From Winogradskyella alexanderae (GTDB lineage: Bacteria > Bacteroidota > Bacteroidia > Flavobacteriales > Flavobacteriaceae), in NCBI RefSeq assembly GCF_020166335.1, contig NZ_JAIUJR010000002.1, positions 62,001 to 126,000 on the forward strand: DNA of 64,000 bases, written 5' to 3'. This document shows, piece by piece, positions 51,657 through 60,741 of the stretch. Position numbers and translations under genes: made by a program. Under the pieces are notes generated by a model. That model worked only from the letters and a program-made list of their open reading frames with translations, searched no databases and was not told the DNA's origin. Position 1 is the first letter of the stretch. Every line of letters begins with the position of its first letter.

Positions 51657-52868
51657 ATGAAAAAAATACTACTACTATATATATTTTCTGTTTTTCAATT
51701 AAGTATACATGCGCAATTAGCCGAAAAAATCGAGTTGACACCAAACAATGAGCTTTTGGGGCTCGGGAAGCAGTATATTTTAAAATCAGAAGTATTAAAT
51801 GAAGAACGCCCCGTTATCATTTCACTTCCAGTTGGATATGATGATAGCCAAGCTAATTATCCAGTTATTTATGTATTGGATGGTTTAGGAAACATAAAAC
51901 ATACTATAGGTACTATAGAACTCTTGACAGAATCAGGGTTAATTTCTCCTTTAATTGTTGTTGGTATAGAGAGTTTAGACAGGTCTAGAGATTTAACCCC
52001 ATCTAATGCCGGACAGGATGCATATGGTGGCGTAGGAAATGTAGGAATTCCACAAAGTGGCGGTGCCCCAAAGTTTCTTCGTTTTTTAAGTAAGGAATTG
52101 ATCCCTTATATAGAAGCCAATTACAGAACACATCCCTATCGTATTTTGGAAGGACATTCTTTTGGAGGCCTGTTTAGTGTTTTTACACTTATGGATAGCC
52201 CAGGCTTGTTTGATGCATTTATTGTAGAAGCGCCAGCACTTTGGTGGAACAAGGAAGAAATGACAACAAAAGCAAAAACATTTTTTAAATCTAATGAAAC
52301 CCTAAACAAAACTATATACTTTGGTATTGGTGGTGGTGATGGCTGGGGGATGCGACAGGAATTGATTAGGTATGTTGATGTGATAAAAGAGAACACTCCT
52401 AAAAACTTCAAATGGTTTCATGAGGAAGTTGGTGATGAAGACCATGATGCCTCAAGGCTGCTGTTAAATTATTATGGATTAAGGTTTTTATTTTCCGATT
52501 TAAAAATAGGCGAAGATTTGATCAATAACTTTAATGATAAAGCCTTTTTAAAAGCAGAACAGGGATTAATGGACAAATATGGAGTGAAAACAAGAAGACC
52601 AGCCGGGGTTTATGTTGATCTTGTCTCAGGATTATTGAAAAATGGAAACACTTTAGGTGCCATAACAGTACTTAAAAGGGCCTCTGAAACATATCCCAAT
52701 TATATTGGTCTTTTTACATATTTAGCAAAGCTGTACGAAAAAACAGATCAAAAAAATAAAGCTATAGAAACCTATCTTCAAGGAGTAGAAATATCAAAAA
52801 AATATAAACTGGGACAAGAAGAAGATTTACAAAAAGAAATCGATAGATTGAGAAAAACCCAAAACTAG
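51657..52868 (+). CDS. Secreted esterase (IroE/Fes-like) with C-terminal TPRs
   Basis: The 403-residue protein has a signal ending QLSIHAQ and an alpha/beta hydrolase domain of the putative-esterase class: YPVIYVLDGLGNIKHTIG, the nucleophile elbow YRILEGHSFGGLFSVF (Ser about 168) and GDEDHDASR (His about 263). About 110 residues with TPR-like helices follow (GNTLGAITVLKRASETYPNY). It is the same family as the genes at 30842 and 59051 but lacks their N-terminal domains. Confidence 0.87.
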   Translation: MKKILLLYIFSVFQLSIHAQLAEKIELTPNNELLGLGKQYILKSEVLNEERPVIISLPVGYDDSQANYPVIYVLDGLGNIKHTIGTIELLTESGLISPLIVVGIESLDRSRDLTPSNAGQDAYGGVGNVGIPQSGGAPKFLRFLSKELIPYIEANYRTHPYRILEGHSFGGLFSVFTLMDSPGLFDAFIVEAPALWWNKEEMTTKAKTFFKSNETLNKTIYFGIGGGDGWGMRQELIRYVDVIKENTPKNFKWFHEEVGDEDHDASRLLLNYYGLRFLFSDLKIGEDLINNFNDKAFLKAEQGLMDKYGVKTRRPAGVYVDLVSGLLKNGNTLGAITVLKRASETYPNYIGLFTYLAKLYEKTDQKNKAIETYLQGVEISKKYKLGQEEDLQKEIDRLRKTQN

Positions 52869-52892
52869 GTCAATACCAACTATTGATTGAAT

Positions 52893-52962
52893 GGGAAATG
52901 AAAATGAAGGAAATATTTATTGGGTGGAGTTTACTTCCATTAGGGAAAACATTTTTAATCAC
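52893..52962 (+). pseudogene. C-terminal remnant of a PD40 lipoprotein copy
   Basis: The frame reads GNENEGNIYWVEF, matching GNENVGNIYWVEF in the PD40 gene at 50589. At DNA level about 37 bp are nearly identical (compare 51434-51473). The rest of that copy is gone. It implies that a segment carrying PD40 once lay on both sides of the esterase at 51657. Confidence 0.7.
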
Positions 52963-53100
52963 ATGAATAAGGTTTGTTTGAAGCCACTCCATGTTCTTTT
53001 GGTTTTAGTGGTGCACTTCACAACTACACAAACAATAAATTCTCTATTGGCTAAAACCTTACGGCAAAATAAGGACCTGGAGGGATATTATAGTCTCTAA
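52963..53100 (+). CDS. Short ORF with signal-like N-terminus, 45 aa
   Basis: ATG at 52963 to TAA at 53098-53100 encodes a hydrophobic start (LKPLHVLLVLVVHFTTTQ) and a short polar tail. It follows a PD40 remnant and may be the stump of another secreted protein rather than a functional peptide. No family is recognised. The gap to the GNAT gene holds a weak GATACAGAAA match to the dispersed repeat (53151-53160). Confidence 0.35.
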   Translation: MNKVCLKPLHVLLVLVVHFTTTQTINSLLAKTLRQNKDLEGYYSL

Positions 53101-53188
53101 AGTGGGGAAAAATATTTGCAAAGAAATGATTGAATAAGCAATCCTAGACGGATACAGAAAATATGATTAATCGAAAAATGGACAATAA

Positions 53189-53641
53189 ATGAAATTCAGA
53201 AAAGCAAAAGAGGCTGATGTTCCAGTAATTGTAGCCATGATAGAAGATGATGAACTCGGTAAAACAAGAGAAAATTATACCCTTTCATTAGCTGAATGCT
53301 ATTTTAATGCATTTAAAAATATAAGCACAGATGTAAATCAAGAACTCATAGTTGTAGAAAATGAAAAATTAGAAGTCATTGGAACCCTGCAGCTATCGTT
53401 CATTCAATACTTGACCTATCAAGGAGGAATTCGGGCACAAATTGAAGGCGTTCGTGTGCAAAAGAAACATCGAAGACTTGGTCTTGGAAAAGCCATATTT
53501 GAATGGGCTATTCAAAGAGCAAAGGAACGGAATGCTCACTTATTACAATTGACTACCGACAAAAAGCGACCAGATGCCATTCGGTTTTATAAATCTCTCG
53601 GATTTAAAGCCAGCCATGAAGGAATGAAAATGCATTTTTAG
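53189..53641 (+). CDS. GNAT-family N-acetyltransferase
   Basis: The 150-residue length fits a single GNAT domain. It starts MKFRKAKEADVPVIVAMIED. The acetyl-CoA binding motif A is RVQKKHRRLGLGKAIFEWAI near 94 (R-R-x-G-x-G-K). Motif B gives QLTTDKKRPDAIRFYKSLGF. The acceptor is unknown. It is a cytoplasmic enzyme among secreted hydrolases and probably has its own promoter. Confidence 0.92.
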   Translation: MKFRKAKEADVPVIVAMIEDDELGKTRENYTLSLAECYFNAFKNISTDVNQELIVVENEKLEVIGTLQLSFIQYLTYQGGIRAQIEGVRVQKKHRRLGLGKAIFEWAIQRAKERNAHLLQLTTDKKRPDAIRFYKSLGFKASHEGMKMHF

Positions 53642-53675
53642 AAAAAAACACTATACAAATTCAATTTTATACACA

Positions 53676-55364
53676 ATGAAACAAATTAAAACAAGAACTC
53701 ATCACATACTACTTTTGGCTGTTTTAATACTAACCTTGAATAGCTTTGGCCAGGTTTATACAGCACAAATTGAACAAATAGATAACCTTTTTACCTCTTG
53801 GAATATCGAAAATCATCCTGGAGGTACTGTTTTGATTTCTCTAAAAGGTGAAACAATTTTTTCTAAAGCCTATGGTTTAGCAAGTTTGGAATATAATGTA
53901 CCAAACAATCTTAATACACGGTTTAACATTGGTTCTCTATCTAAGCAGTTTACTGCTATGGGAATTGTATTACTAGAAGAGCAAAACAAACTCTCCTTTG
54001 ATGATGATATACGTAAATATATTCCAGAATTAGCCCCTTATGATAAAACCATCACTATACGTCATCTTTTGCATCATACCAGTGGAATAAGAGACCTTCA
54101 TGGTCTGCTCGGGCTAGCAGGATGGAGACCAGCAGATTTAGAAACTAACGAACATGTATATCGTATTTTTAAGGACCAAAAGGATCTTAATTTTAACCCT
54201 GGTGACGAATCATCCTATAGTAATACAGGATATATATTTTTAGCAAAAATTATTGAGAACATAAGTGGATTGACTTTTGAGAAATGGATGAAGCAAAATA
54301 TTTTTAATCCTCTTGGAATGAAAAACACTTTTGTAGAAATTGAGCATGACAGAATAGTTGCTCATAACGCCACATCTTATTACCTAAGAAATGATTTTAA
54401 ACGTGCTATAGAATATTGGGGGTACTTTGGTGCAGGAAATATGTATTCAACAGTAGAAGATTTGAATATCTGGTTACAAAATTTTAGTACTCCTCAAAAA
54501 GAATGGACCTCTGCTTTCAATACATTGCTTACAAGAACTCCCTTAAATAATGGTTTTGAAACCCCTTTTGGTTTTGGGGTTCGTATTGAAGATTACGAAG
54601 GAAAACAAGTGATTCAGCATGGAGGTTCTGTAGGTGGATTTAGAGCTATAGCAAGGGTGTTTCCTGAAGAGCAACTGCATATTGTTATTTTATCAAATTA
54701 TTCGGGAGGTGGCATTGGTCCTAAGGTAAATATGATCTCAGATGTCTTATTGAGTAAAAGTCAAGGTACTCCAAAGGCAACAACAAAACAAAATTCTATA
54801 ACTCCTGAATTTGTAAAGTTACCTGCGGATAAGATAAAAAAGTTTGAAGGTGTATACTGGAGTGATTCTGAAAAATCAGGTCGTAAAATTTATGTAAAAA
54901 ATGATACACTACGATATTCAAACTCCGAAAAAAATTCATGGCCTTTAGTACCTACAGATGAGCATACATTTATCATGATGCATCCTTCAATTAAACCAGT
55001 AGTTTCATTTGATAGTAATGCGCATCAAATGACCATAAAAATTGGAGATAACATACCTGGGGTTTTTACTTTTCTTCAAAGTAATATACATAAAAATACG
55101 AATGATTTTAAAATGTTTGTTGGAAATTATTACAGTCCTGAATTAAAAACAACCTATTCAATCTTTAATGAAGGTGATGCTATGTATATAGAACACGCCA
55201 GACATGGTAAAATGAAACTAAAACAACTTTATAATACTATTTTTTCTACCAGTGGCCCAATTGGCATTATAGAAATGAAAAAAGACAAAAACGATAACGT
55301 GTTGGGGTTAACCATGTCAAATGGACGTACTCGAAATGTTTGGTTTAAACGTGTTAATTTTTAA
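53676..55364 (+). CDS. Secreted serine hydrolase (class C beta-lactamase family) with C-terminal domain
   Basis: The 562-residue protein has a signal (ILLLAVLILTLNSFGQ) and all family motifs: SLSK (NIGSLSKQFTAMG), YSN (ESSYSNTGYIFLAK) and HGG (IQHGGSVGGFRAI). About 190 residues after the catalytic domain form a beta-rich DUF3471-like tail (KFEGVYWSDSEKSGR, FKMFVGNYYSPELKTTYS). It probably hydrolyses a peptide or ester in the periplasm. It starts 34 bp after the acetyltransferase gene and ends 78 bp before repeat copy 3. Confidence 0.9.
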   Translation: MKQIKTRTHHILLLAVLILTLNSFGQVYTAQIEQIDNLFTSWNIENHPGGTVLISLKGETIFSKAYGLASLEYNVPNNLNTRFNIGSLSKQFTAMGIVLLEEQNKLSFDDDIRKYIPELAPYDKTITIRHLLHHTSGIRDLHGLLGLAGWRPADLETNEHVYRIFKDQKDLNFNPGDESSYSNTGYIFLAKIIENISGLTFEKWMKQNIFNPLGMKNTFVEIEHDRIVAHNATSYYLRNDFKRAIEYWGYFGAGNMYSTVEDLNIWLQNFSTPQKEWTSAFNTLLTRTPLNNGFETPFGFGVRIEDYEGKQVIQHGGSVGGFRAIARVFPEEQLHIVILSNYSGGGIGPKVNMISDVLLSKSQGTPKATTKQNSITPEFVKLPADKIKKFEGVYWSDSEKSGRKIYVKNDTLRYSNSEKNSWPLVPTDEHTFIMMHPSIKPVVSFDSNAHQMTIKIGDNIPGVFTFLQSNIHKNTNDFKMFVGNYYSPELKTTYSIFNEGDAMYIEHARHGKMKLKQLYNTIFSTSGPIGIIEMKKDKNDNVLGLTMSNGRTRNVWFKRVNF

Positions 55365-55442
55365 TTAAGAAAGAAAAAGAAAATCTCGCACATATTATGT
55401 ACATCTAAACCATTTAATTGACTTTAAAAAATGGACATATAA

Positions 55443-55540
55443 GGCTATTATTTATTTTTATTTACCGATACAGAAAGTACTTTTACCAATTACCACTTCT
55501 AGAAATAGCTCTAGGTACAAAATCGGTACAATTAAAATCA
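55443..55540 (+). repeat. Dispersed intergenic repeat, copy 3
   Basis: It contains TTACCGATACAGAAAGTAC (55462-55480) and, exactly 53 bp after ACC, ACAAAATCGGTACAATTAAA (55517-55536). The TACCGAT start and ATCGGTA end form an inverted pair about 50 bp apart. It lies in the 283-bp gap between convergent genes; the rest of that gap shows nothing. Confidence 0.74.
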
Positions 55541-55647
55541 AATAACTTTTACCATTCGCATTAAAAAATTGATTAAAATAATATTACAAAAATCTTTTTT
55601 CGTTGTTAATCACCTTAAAATAATTCTATTAGATTCTTTTGTACATT

Positions 55648-56514
55648 TTAAAAAAACGATTCTCTTTTATTAAGAATTAATTCTTCTGTTTTTTCAAAAT
55701 TCTTTGCATTTGGTACGTGTTTAGAGTCTTCTAATAATATGGTTTCTTCTAAAGAAGGAAATATTTTCTTAGCACGTTTTATCATTTTTTTACCTGGAAA
55801 CATGATGTCTTTTTCAGCAGCGAAAATGGTGATAGGTGTTTTTATGTTTTTAGCCTTATCCTTACTTATTATTGGTAAAGGTGAAAAATCCATATTACAG
55901 TTCTGAAAAGTTTGAGACATAAAGTCTAAGGCAAAATCATCGTATTCGGAAAAGAGTGCTTCCATTACTTTTTTTATGTGCTTTTGATTATTTGTCTTGA
56001 TAAACTTTTTTAATGGCAGGAACATTTTGAATACCCCTACAAGAGGATTACCATTTACTATGTAGACTGGGGCAATTAAGAAAACATGTCTAATTGGTGA
56101 TTCATTAAACTCTAGCGATTTTAAGCTAACGAAACCACCAAAAGAAAAACCAACTAAGGTTACATTTTTTAGTCTTAGTTTTATGATAACTTCAATCAAC
56201 CATTTTCCATAATCTAAAGATTTCATATCTAATCTATTCTCAGCGCTTTTATTGGGTTGTGCTAACACATCTACTGCATAGACACAATATTTTGAGACTA
56301 AATTTGGGAAAGAATCTAAAATTTGAGGTGCGCAACCTCCTGTACCATGAACTAATACTAATGGAGGTTTATTTGTATTGCCAGTACTAATGACATTTGT
56401 GACTCCAAATTTTGTTTCAACTAATTTTTCTGAATATTCAATATTCAGCTCTTTTAACTTTTGATTGTAAAGGGTTAAGATTTTATCTTTTCCTTCTTTT
56501 GATTTGAAAAACAT
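55648..56514 (-). CDS. Cytoplasmic alpha/beta hydrolase
   Basis: The 288-residue protein has no signal peptide. It has PPLVLVHGTGGCAPQILDSF (oxyanion region), the nucleophile elbow TLVGFSFGGFVSL (Ser about 123), FAAEKDIMFPG (Asp) and EDSKHVPN (His), so the triad is complete. It belongs to the broad carboxylesterase/haloalkane-dehalogenase-like group; the substrate is unknown. It ends the minus-strand run that starts at the right edge, 56 bp after the amidohydrolase gene. Confidence 0.88.
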   Translation of the reverse strand: MFFKSKEGKDKILTLYNQKLKELNIEYSEKLVETKFGVTNVISTGNTNKPPLVLVHGTGGCAPQILDSFPNLVSKYCVYAVDVLAQPNKSAENRLDMKSLDYGKWLIEVIIKLRLKNVTLVGFSFGGFVSLKSLEFNESPIRHVFLIAPVYIVNGNPLVGVFKMFLPLKKFIKTNNQKHIKKVMEALFSEYDDFALDFMSQTFQNCNMDFSPLPIISKDKAKNIKTPITIFAAEKDIMFPGKKMIKRAKKIFPSLEETILLEDSKHVPNAKNFEKTEELILNKRESFF

Positions 56515-56570
56515 TCTTTATTCGTTTTTTGATTGATTATTTATATATTGATTTGAAATGAAGCAATAGA

Positions 56571-58004
56571 CTATTTTTCAATGATTAAGTTTTCCAAATA
56601 TTTAAGTCCTGTGGCGATTAAGTTTTTTCTATTCTTTGCCTTTTCATTAAAAAAATCTAGCGTCTCTCTACTTAATTTTCGACCCTTTATAAACACATAG
56701 ATTGGATTTTCAATAGTGGCTAAATTTGTAAGTGGGTTTTCATTTACTATTAATAAATTGGCAAGTTTTCCTTTTTCAATAGTACCCAATTGGTTCATCT
56801 TTGCATGTGTTTGAGAAGCATTTACGGTAGCTGTTTTCAAAACTTCGTAATTAGATAGACCAGCTTTTTTGTAAAATGCTAATTCTTTATGAATTGAAAA
56901 ACCCGGAAGCGTAACACCAATACCGCCATCAGTTCCACAAACTATTGGCACACCTGCTTCGTGTAATTTTTTAACAATTATTAAATGAAAATCGTGCTGT
57001 TTTTTTATCCGATCAACAGTAGAAGGATCTTCTTGCTTAGCATTATACCAACGCTCAAATTGTCTTTTGCTATCGTCCATTTTAATGAGTGGATTCATAT
57101 ATTTCAATATTTCTGAATCTAAAATATTATCATTCATCATCATTTGATAGATATTATTAAAAACCGTAATTGTAGGACAATAACTCGTGTGATTTGACTG
57201 TGAAATAGAATCGATTATAGGTTGTAGTTTAAGAGTATCTAAATCAAACTGTAAAGGTTGCTGCACAATTTCTTCAACATGTTCAATGGATTTGATTTGA
57301 GTGTTTAAATGATATAAAAATGGTACTTTTTGAGAAGGATGAGCCACAATATCCATTTCAGAAATCTTGGCTTGTTTAATCACCGCATCAAAAATCGGTT
57401 TATTTAGTCCATAATAGGTTTTAATAAAATCATACCCTCTTTCTTTATATGAAATTACAGCTTCTTGTGACTCTTTAGGATTTGTTAGATTCAAATTATC
57501 ATCACCAATAAATTCTGAGCCTGTTAATTTTGGTCCTGTTGTAAAAAACGATGGTGAGAAAATATTTTCTTCAAATACATCTTCTTTAATTCTTAAATGC
57601 ATAGGCATACCCCAAAGATTTCTAACCGCAGTTACTCCATTAGATAGATAAAGTCCGAGTTCGTATCTATCCCAAACATGTACATGCATATCGATTAGAC
57701 CCGGAGTAAGATATTTATGCTCTCCGTCAAAAATTTCAACATTATTGACCTCAATTGTATCTGCTATCTTTTCAATAATTCCGTCTTTTATATATACCAT
57801 TTTATCAACTAACACTGTGTCTTGGTACATTGGAATCACATTAACATTCTTAATCAGATACGAATTGTCAGATGCTGATACATTCTTATTGATATCCAAA
57901 TAATTTGTGCTTGATGCATCCACCCAAAGAATAATAATGCCTATGAGTAAAACAACTCCTATCAGCGCAACGATAAATTTTAAAAGTGATTTTAGTATTT
58001 TCAT
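56571..58004 (-). CDS. Membrane-anchored amidohydrolase
   Basis: The 477-residue protein has an N-terminal TM (KFIVALIGVVLLIGIIILWV). The metal-binding pattern of the amidohydrolase superfamily follows: TPGLIDMHVHVWDR (HxH near 107), DIVAHPSQK (His), SIEHVEEI (His), and CGTDGGIGVTLPGFS (Asp). It ends with the family tail GTIEKGKLANLLIVNENPL. Members cleave dipeptides or cyclic amides. The anchor places it outside the cytoplasm. It lies 29 bp after the MDR reductase gene. Confidence 0.9.
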   Translation of the reverse strand: MKILKSLLKFIVALIGVVLLIGIIILWVDASSTNYLDINKNVSASDNSYLIKNVNVIPMYQDTVLVDKMVYIKDGIIEKIADTIEVNNVEIFDGEHKYLTPGLIDMHVHVWDRYELGLYLSNGVTAVRNLWGMPMHLRIKEDVFEENIFSPSFFTTGPKLTGSEFIGDDNLNLTNPKESQEAVISYKERGYDFIKTYYGLNKPIFDAVIKQAKISEMDIVAHPSQKVPFLYHLNTQIKSIEHVEEIVQQPLQFDLDTLKLQPIIDSISQSNHTSYCPTITVFNNIYQMMMNDNILDSEILKYMNPLIKMDDSKRQFERWYNAKQEDPSTVDRIKKQHDFHLIIVKKLHEAGVPIVCGTDGGIGVTLPGFSIHKELAFYKKAGLSNYEVLKTATVNASQTHAKMNQLGTIEKGKLANLLIVNENPLTNLATIENPIYVFIKGRKLSRETLDFFNEKAKNRKNLIATGLKYLENLIIEK

Positions 58005-58033
58005 CTGTATTTATATAAATTCAATTCGTACCA

Positions 58034-58966
58034 CTAGATCGTAATAATTACATTTCCTCTTTTATGCCCTAGCTCCACATATTTATGTGCTTCAGCCATT
58101 TTTTCTAAAGGATATATTCTATCGATAACTGGGATAATTTTCCTTTGTTCAACCAACCTTTTTAAATTAAAAAAAGCTTCTTTTGGTGTTAATGGTGTAC
58201 CATGATCTATAGATATGTAATTGCCATTAGGAGTCAATGCTTTTTTACTCATTTCTTTTAGTTTCGATGATTTCGAATTACCAACTGCGTCGATTACATA
58301 TTTATACCTTTCCAATTGTTTCTCTGCATTTTCTAAGGTGTAGTCAATCATCTTATCACTACCTAAAATCTTTACTAACTCGAAGTTTCTTGCACTGCAG
58401 ACACTAGTAATATGAGCTCCCATAAGCTTCGCTAATTGAATGGCCATTGACCCTATACTTCCTGAAGCTCCATAGATTAAAACTTTATCCCCCTTATTTA
58501 TACTCGTCTTTTTTAATAAATGAGAAGCAAGAAAACCTCCATAAGGGATTGCTGCAGCTTCTTCAAAACTAAGATTTGTTGGTTTTAACGCAAGATTCCA
58601 GTTTTCTGGTAAACAAATATATTCTGCATAAGAACCAAAACGAAGTTTGGTTGGTGAGATCGAACCATAGGCAAATACCTCATCCCCGACTTCAAACAAT
58701 GTCACATTTTTACCCTTACGCACTACAATTCCAGAGGTTACCATACCTAAAATAGGATTTCTTGGGCGTCCAAAACCAAATATAAGTTGCAGTACAAATC
58801 TGGGGATCAGAGGTTCATTCATTTTACGAATTAAAACATCACTTGTAGTTACTGAAGTAGCCCATATTTTTATTAGCACTTCATTATTTTTTGGTGATGG
58901 TTTTTTCACATTACTTAGCACCAAGTTTTCTACATCGCCATATTTTAGACACTTTATTGCTTTCAT
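58034..58966 (-). CDS. Zinc-independent MDR oxidoreductase (quinone-reductase type)
   Basis: The 310-residue protein begins MKAIKCLKYGDVENLVLSNV and has the NADPH-binding motif VLIYGASGSIGSMAIQLAKL near 150. It ends with the usual MDR sequence ERMAEAH-like KMAEAHKYVELGHKRGNVII. The catalytic zinc ligands of alcohol dehydrogenases are not seen, so it is the quinone-oxidoreductase branch. It probably reduces quinones or enones with NADPH in the cytoplasm. The gene is between the esterase and amidohydrolase genes on the same strand. Confidence 0.9.
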   Translation of the reverse strand: MKAIKCLKYGDVENLVLSNVKKPSPKNNEVLIKIWATSVTTSDVLIRKMNEPLIPRFVLQLIFGFGRPRNPILGMVTSGIVVRKGKNVTLFEVGDEVFAYGSISPTKLRFGSYAEYICLPENWNLALKPTNLSFEEAAAIPYGGFLASHLLKKTSINKGDKVLIYGASGSIGSMAIQLAKLMGAHITSVCSARNFELVKILGSDKMIDYTLENAEKQLERYKYVIDAVGNSKSSKLKEMSKKALTPNGNYISIDHGTPLTPKEAFFNLKRLVEQRKIIPVIDRIYPLEKMAEAHKYVELGHKRGNVIITI

Positions 58967-59050
58967 CTTTTTATTTCTAAAGTAAAATTGATTGGATTGT
59001 TATAACTAAAAATTCGCATCTAATAATTGAAACTTATTTAGTTAGTACAA

Positions 59051-60646
59051 TTATTTTCCAAAAATTGAAATAACACCATTAGGTAGTGTCTCTTTCCAAT
59101 TTAAATAACTATGCCCACCTTTAAACTCTTCATATACAAAATCATAGCCTTTTGACTCTATTATAGACCTGAACTCTCTATTCATTCCTAACATTGAAGC
59201 TCCTTGATCATATAACCCAATATCTAGATAAAAACGAATTGGTAACTTTTTTGAATTTTTAAAAAACTGTATTAACTGTCCTTGTTTTGTAGGATACATC
59301 CAATGATTATTCTTATCATTATTAGTTATCCAAAAAGAACCTGATTGTGATATAACATTACCAATTATATCAGAATGCTGAGATGCTATAAAACTTGCAG
59401 CATAGCCTCCACGACTAGAACCTGCAACACAAATATCATTAGGTTTTAAGCCGATAGTAAAGCTCTCTCTGGCCCAGCTTACTAATTCTCTTGCAATAAA
59501 ACTTCCAAAGCTAGCACTTATCAAATCCTTGTTTCTTTTTCCTAAACTCCATACCATCACTGCAATTGTAGGCTCAATCTTATTATTTGCAAGCAAGTTA
59601 TCTAAAATTATAGGGGTCGGTACTTCTGCCCTTCTGTTTAAAATTGCTCCATACTCTTCACCATCGAATAGGATTAATAATTTATGCTCTTTGTTTGAAT
59701 CATAGCTATTGGGTAAATAAACAGTAATTTTTCGGTCTTCATTTAAATAACTACTCGGTATGGTAAACTCATTTAAAACACCCTTTTTAACTTCACTATT
59801 TTCTATTGAATATGGATTTCTTATAACACCGGGCATTTGTACAAAATCATCATAGACATGCTCCATATCCCTATATGAATACTCTTCTTCTGGTCCCAAT
59901 GCGTAAAGCTTGAATTCATTAAAACCATAATTAAATAATGCATCGTTTGGAACAACATGGGAGGTGAAAAATAATTTTGTGTTTCCCAACTGCTTAAATC
60001 GTAGACCCATAAAATCTGGACCTCCACTTTGCATTACATATTCTGCATCCTTTGATGGCACATAAAAATAAGTCACTCTTGACTCTATTGAATTTCCTTG
60101 TATAGGTTCAATAATGTGTTTGGTTTTGTGAGAGTTTAAGAACTCATCAATCACATTTTTTTCCTTTAGAGACTTAACCCATAAATTATATAGCGTTTTT
60201 GAAGGTATTTCTTTTTTTGCAATACGTTTTACATTTTCTTCTAATATCATTATTTCTTTAACCTCAAATAAGTATACCCCTCCAAAAGCCTCTTTATCAA
60301 AAGGATATACTTTAAAAAAATAATTGTCACTTCTTTTTGCTGAAAAGTCAATATGTTCTATATATCCAGCTCCATCTATTGATTTTAATAACTGATGATC
60401 TGAATCATATATATCAATAACAACATCTATTGAAAGCTGGTTAATATTTGCCAATATGGCTTCACCATTTTTTAAAAAAATTGAATAACTGTTTTCTTCA
60501 TCCTTATCAATTTTCTTTTCTACTGAAAATTCACTGTTTAACGGTATGCTATCAGGAAATTCCGTTAATAATTTTTCATTGTTACAAGCCAATAACGTTA
60601 GAAACATTATTAGAGTTGAAAAAGTTTTTAATATAATTGATTTCAT
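59051..60646 (-). CDS. Esterase lipoprotein (enterochelin-esterase-like) with N-terminal beta domains
   Basis: The ATG at 60646 gives 531 residues with a lipoprotein signal (LIMFLTLLACNN); the frame is open to 60772 but those residues would precede the signal and overlap the CPBP gene. Two beta-rich segments come first (IDVVIDIYDSDHQLLKSI, like pre-peptidase domains; then a Fes N-terminal-like part with SRVTYFYVP). The hydrolase domain has KLLILFDGEEYG, the nucleophile elbow DICVAGSSRGGYAASF (Ser about 404) and FKGGHSYLNW (His). It is the third member of this esterase family here. Confidence 0.86.
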   Translation of the reverse strand: MKSIILKTFSTLIMFLTLLACNNEKLLTEFPDSIPLNSEFSVEKKIDKDEENSYSIFLKNGEAILANINQLSIDVVIDIYDSDHQLLKSIDGAGYIEHIDFSAKRSDNYFFKVYPFDKEAFGGVYLFEVKEIMILEENVKRIAKKEIPSKTLYNLWVKSLKEKNVIDEFLNSHKTKHIIEPIQGNSIESRVTYFYVPSKDAEYVMQSGGPDFMGLRFKQLGNTKLFFTSHVVPNDALFNYGFNEFKLYALGPEEEYSYRDMEHVYDDFVQMPGVIRNPYSIENSEVKKGVLNEFTIPSSYLNEDRKITVYLPNSYDSNKEHKLLILFDGEEYGAILNRRAEVPTPIILDNLLANNKIEPTIAVMVWSLGKRNKDLISASFGSFIARELVSWARESFTIGLKPNDICVAGSSRGGYAASFIASQHSDIIGNVISQSGSFWITNNDKNNHWMYPTKQGQLIQFFKNSKKLPIRFYLDIGLYDQGASMLGMNREFRSIIESKGYDFVYEEFKGGHSYLNWKETLPNGVISIFGK

Positions 60647-60741
60647 TATTGTTAAAGATTTACTGCAAATTTGAATCAATTTTGTAACTAAAAAGTTCGT
60701 ATTTGGAAATTGGAACCAATTACATCGAAAATTAGTGTGGA

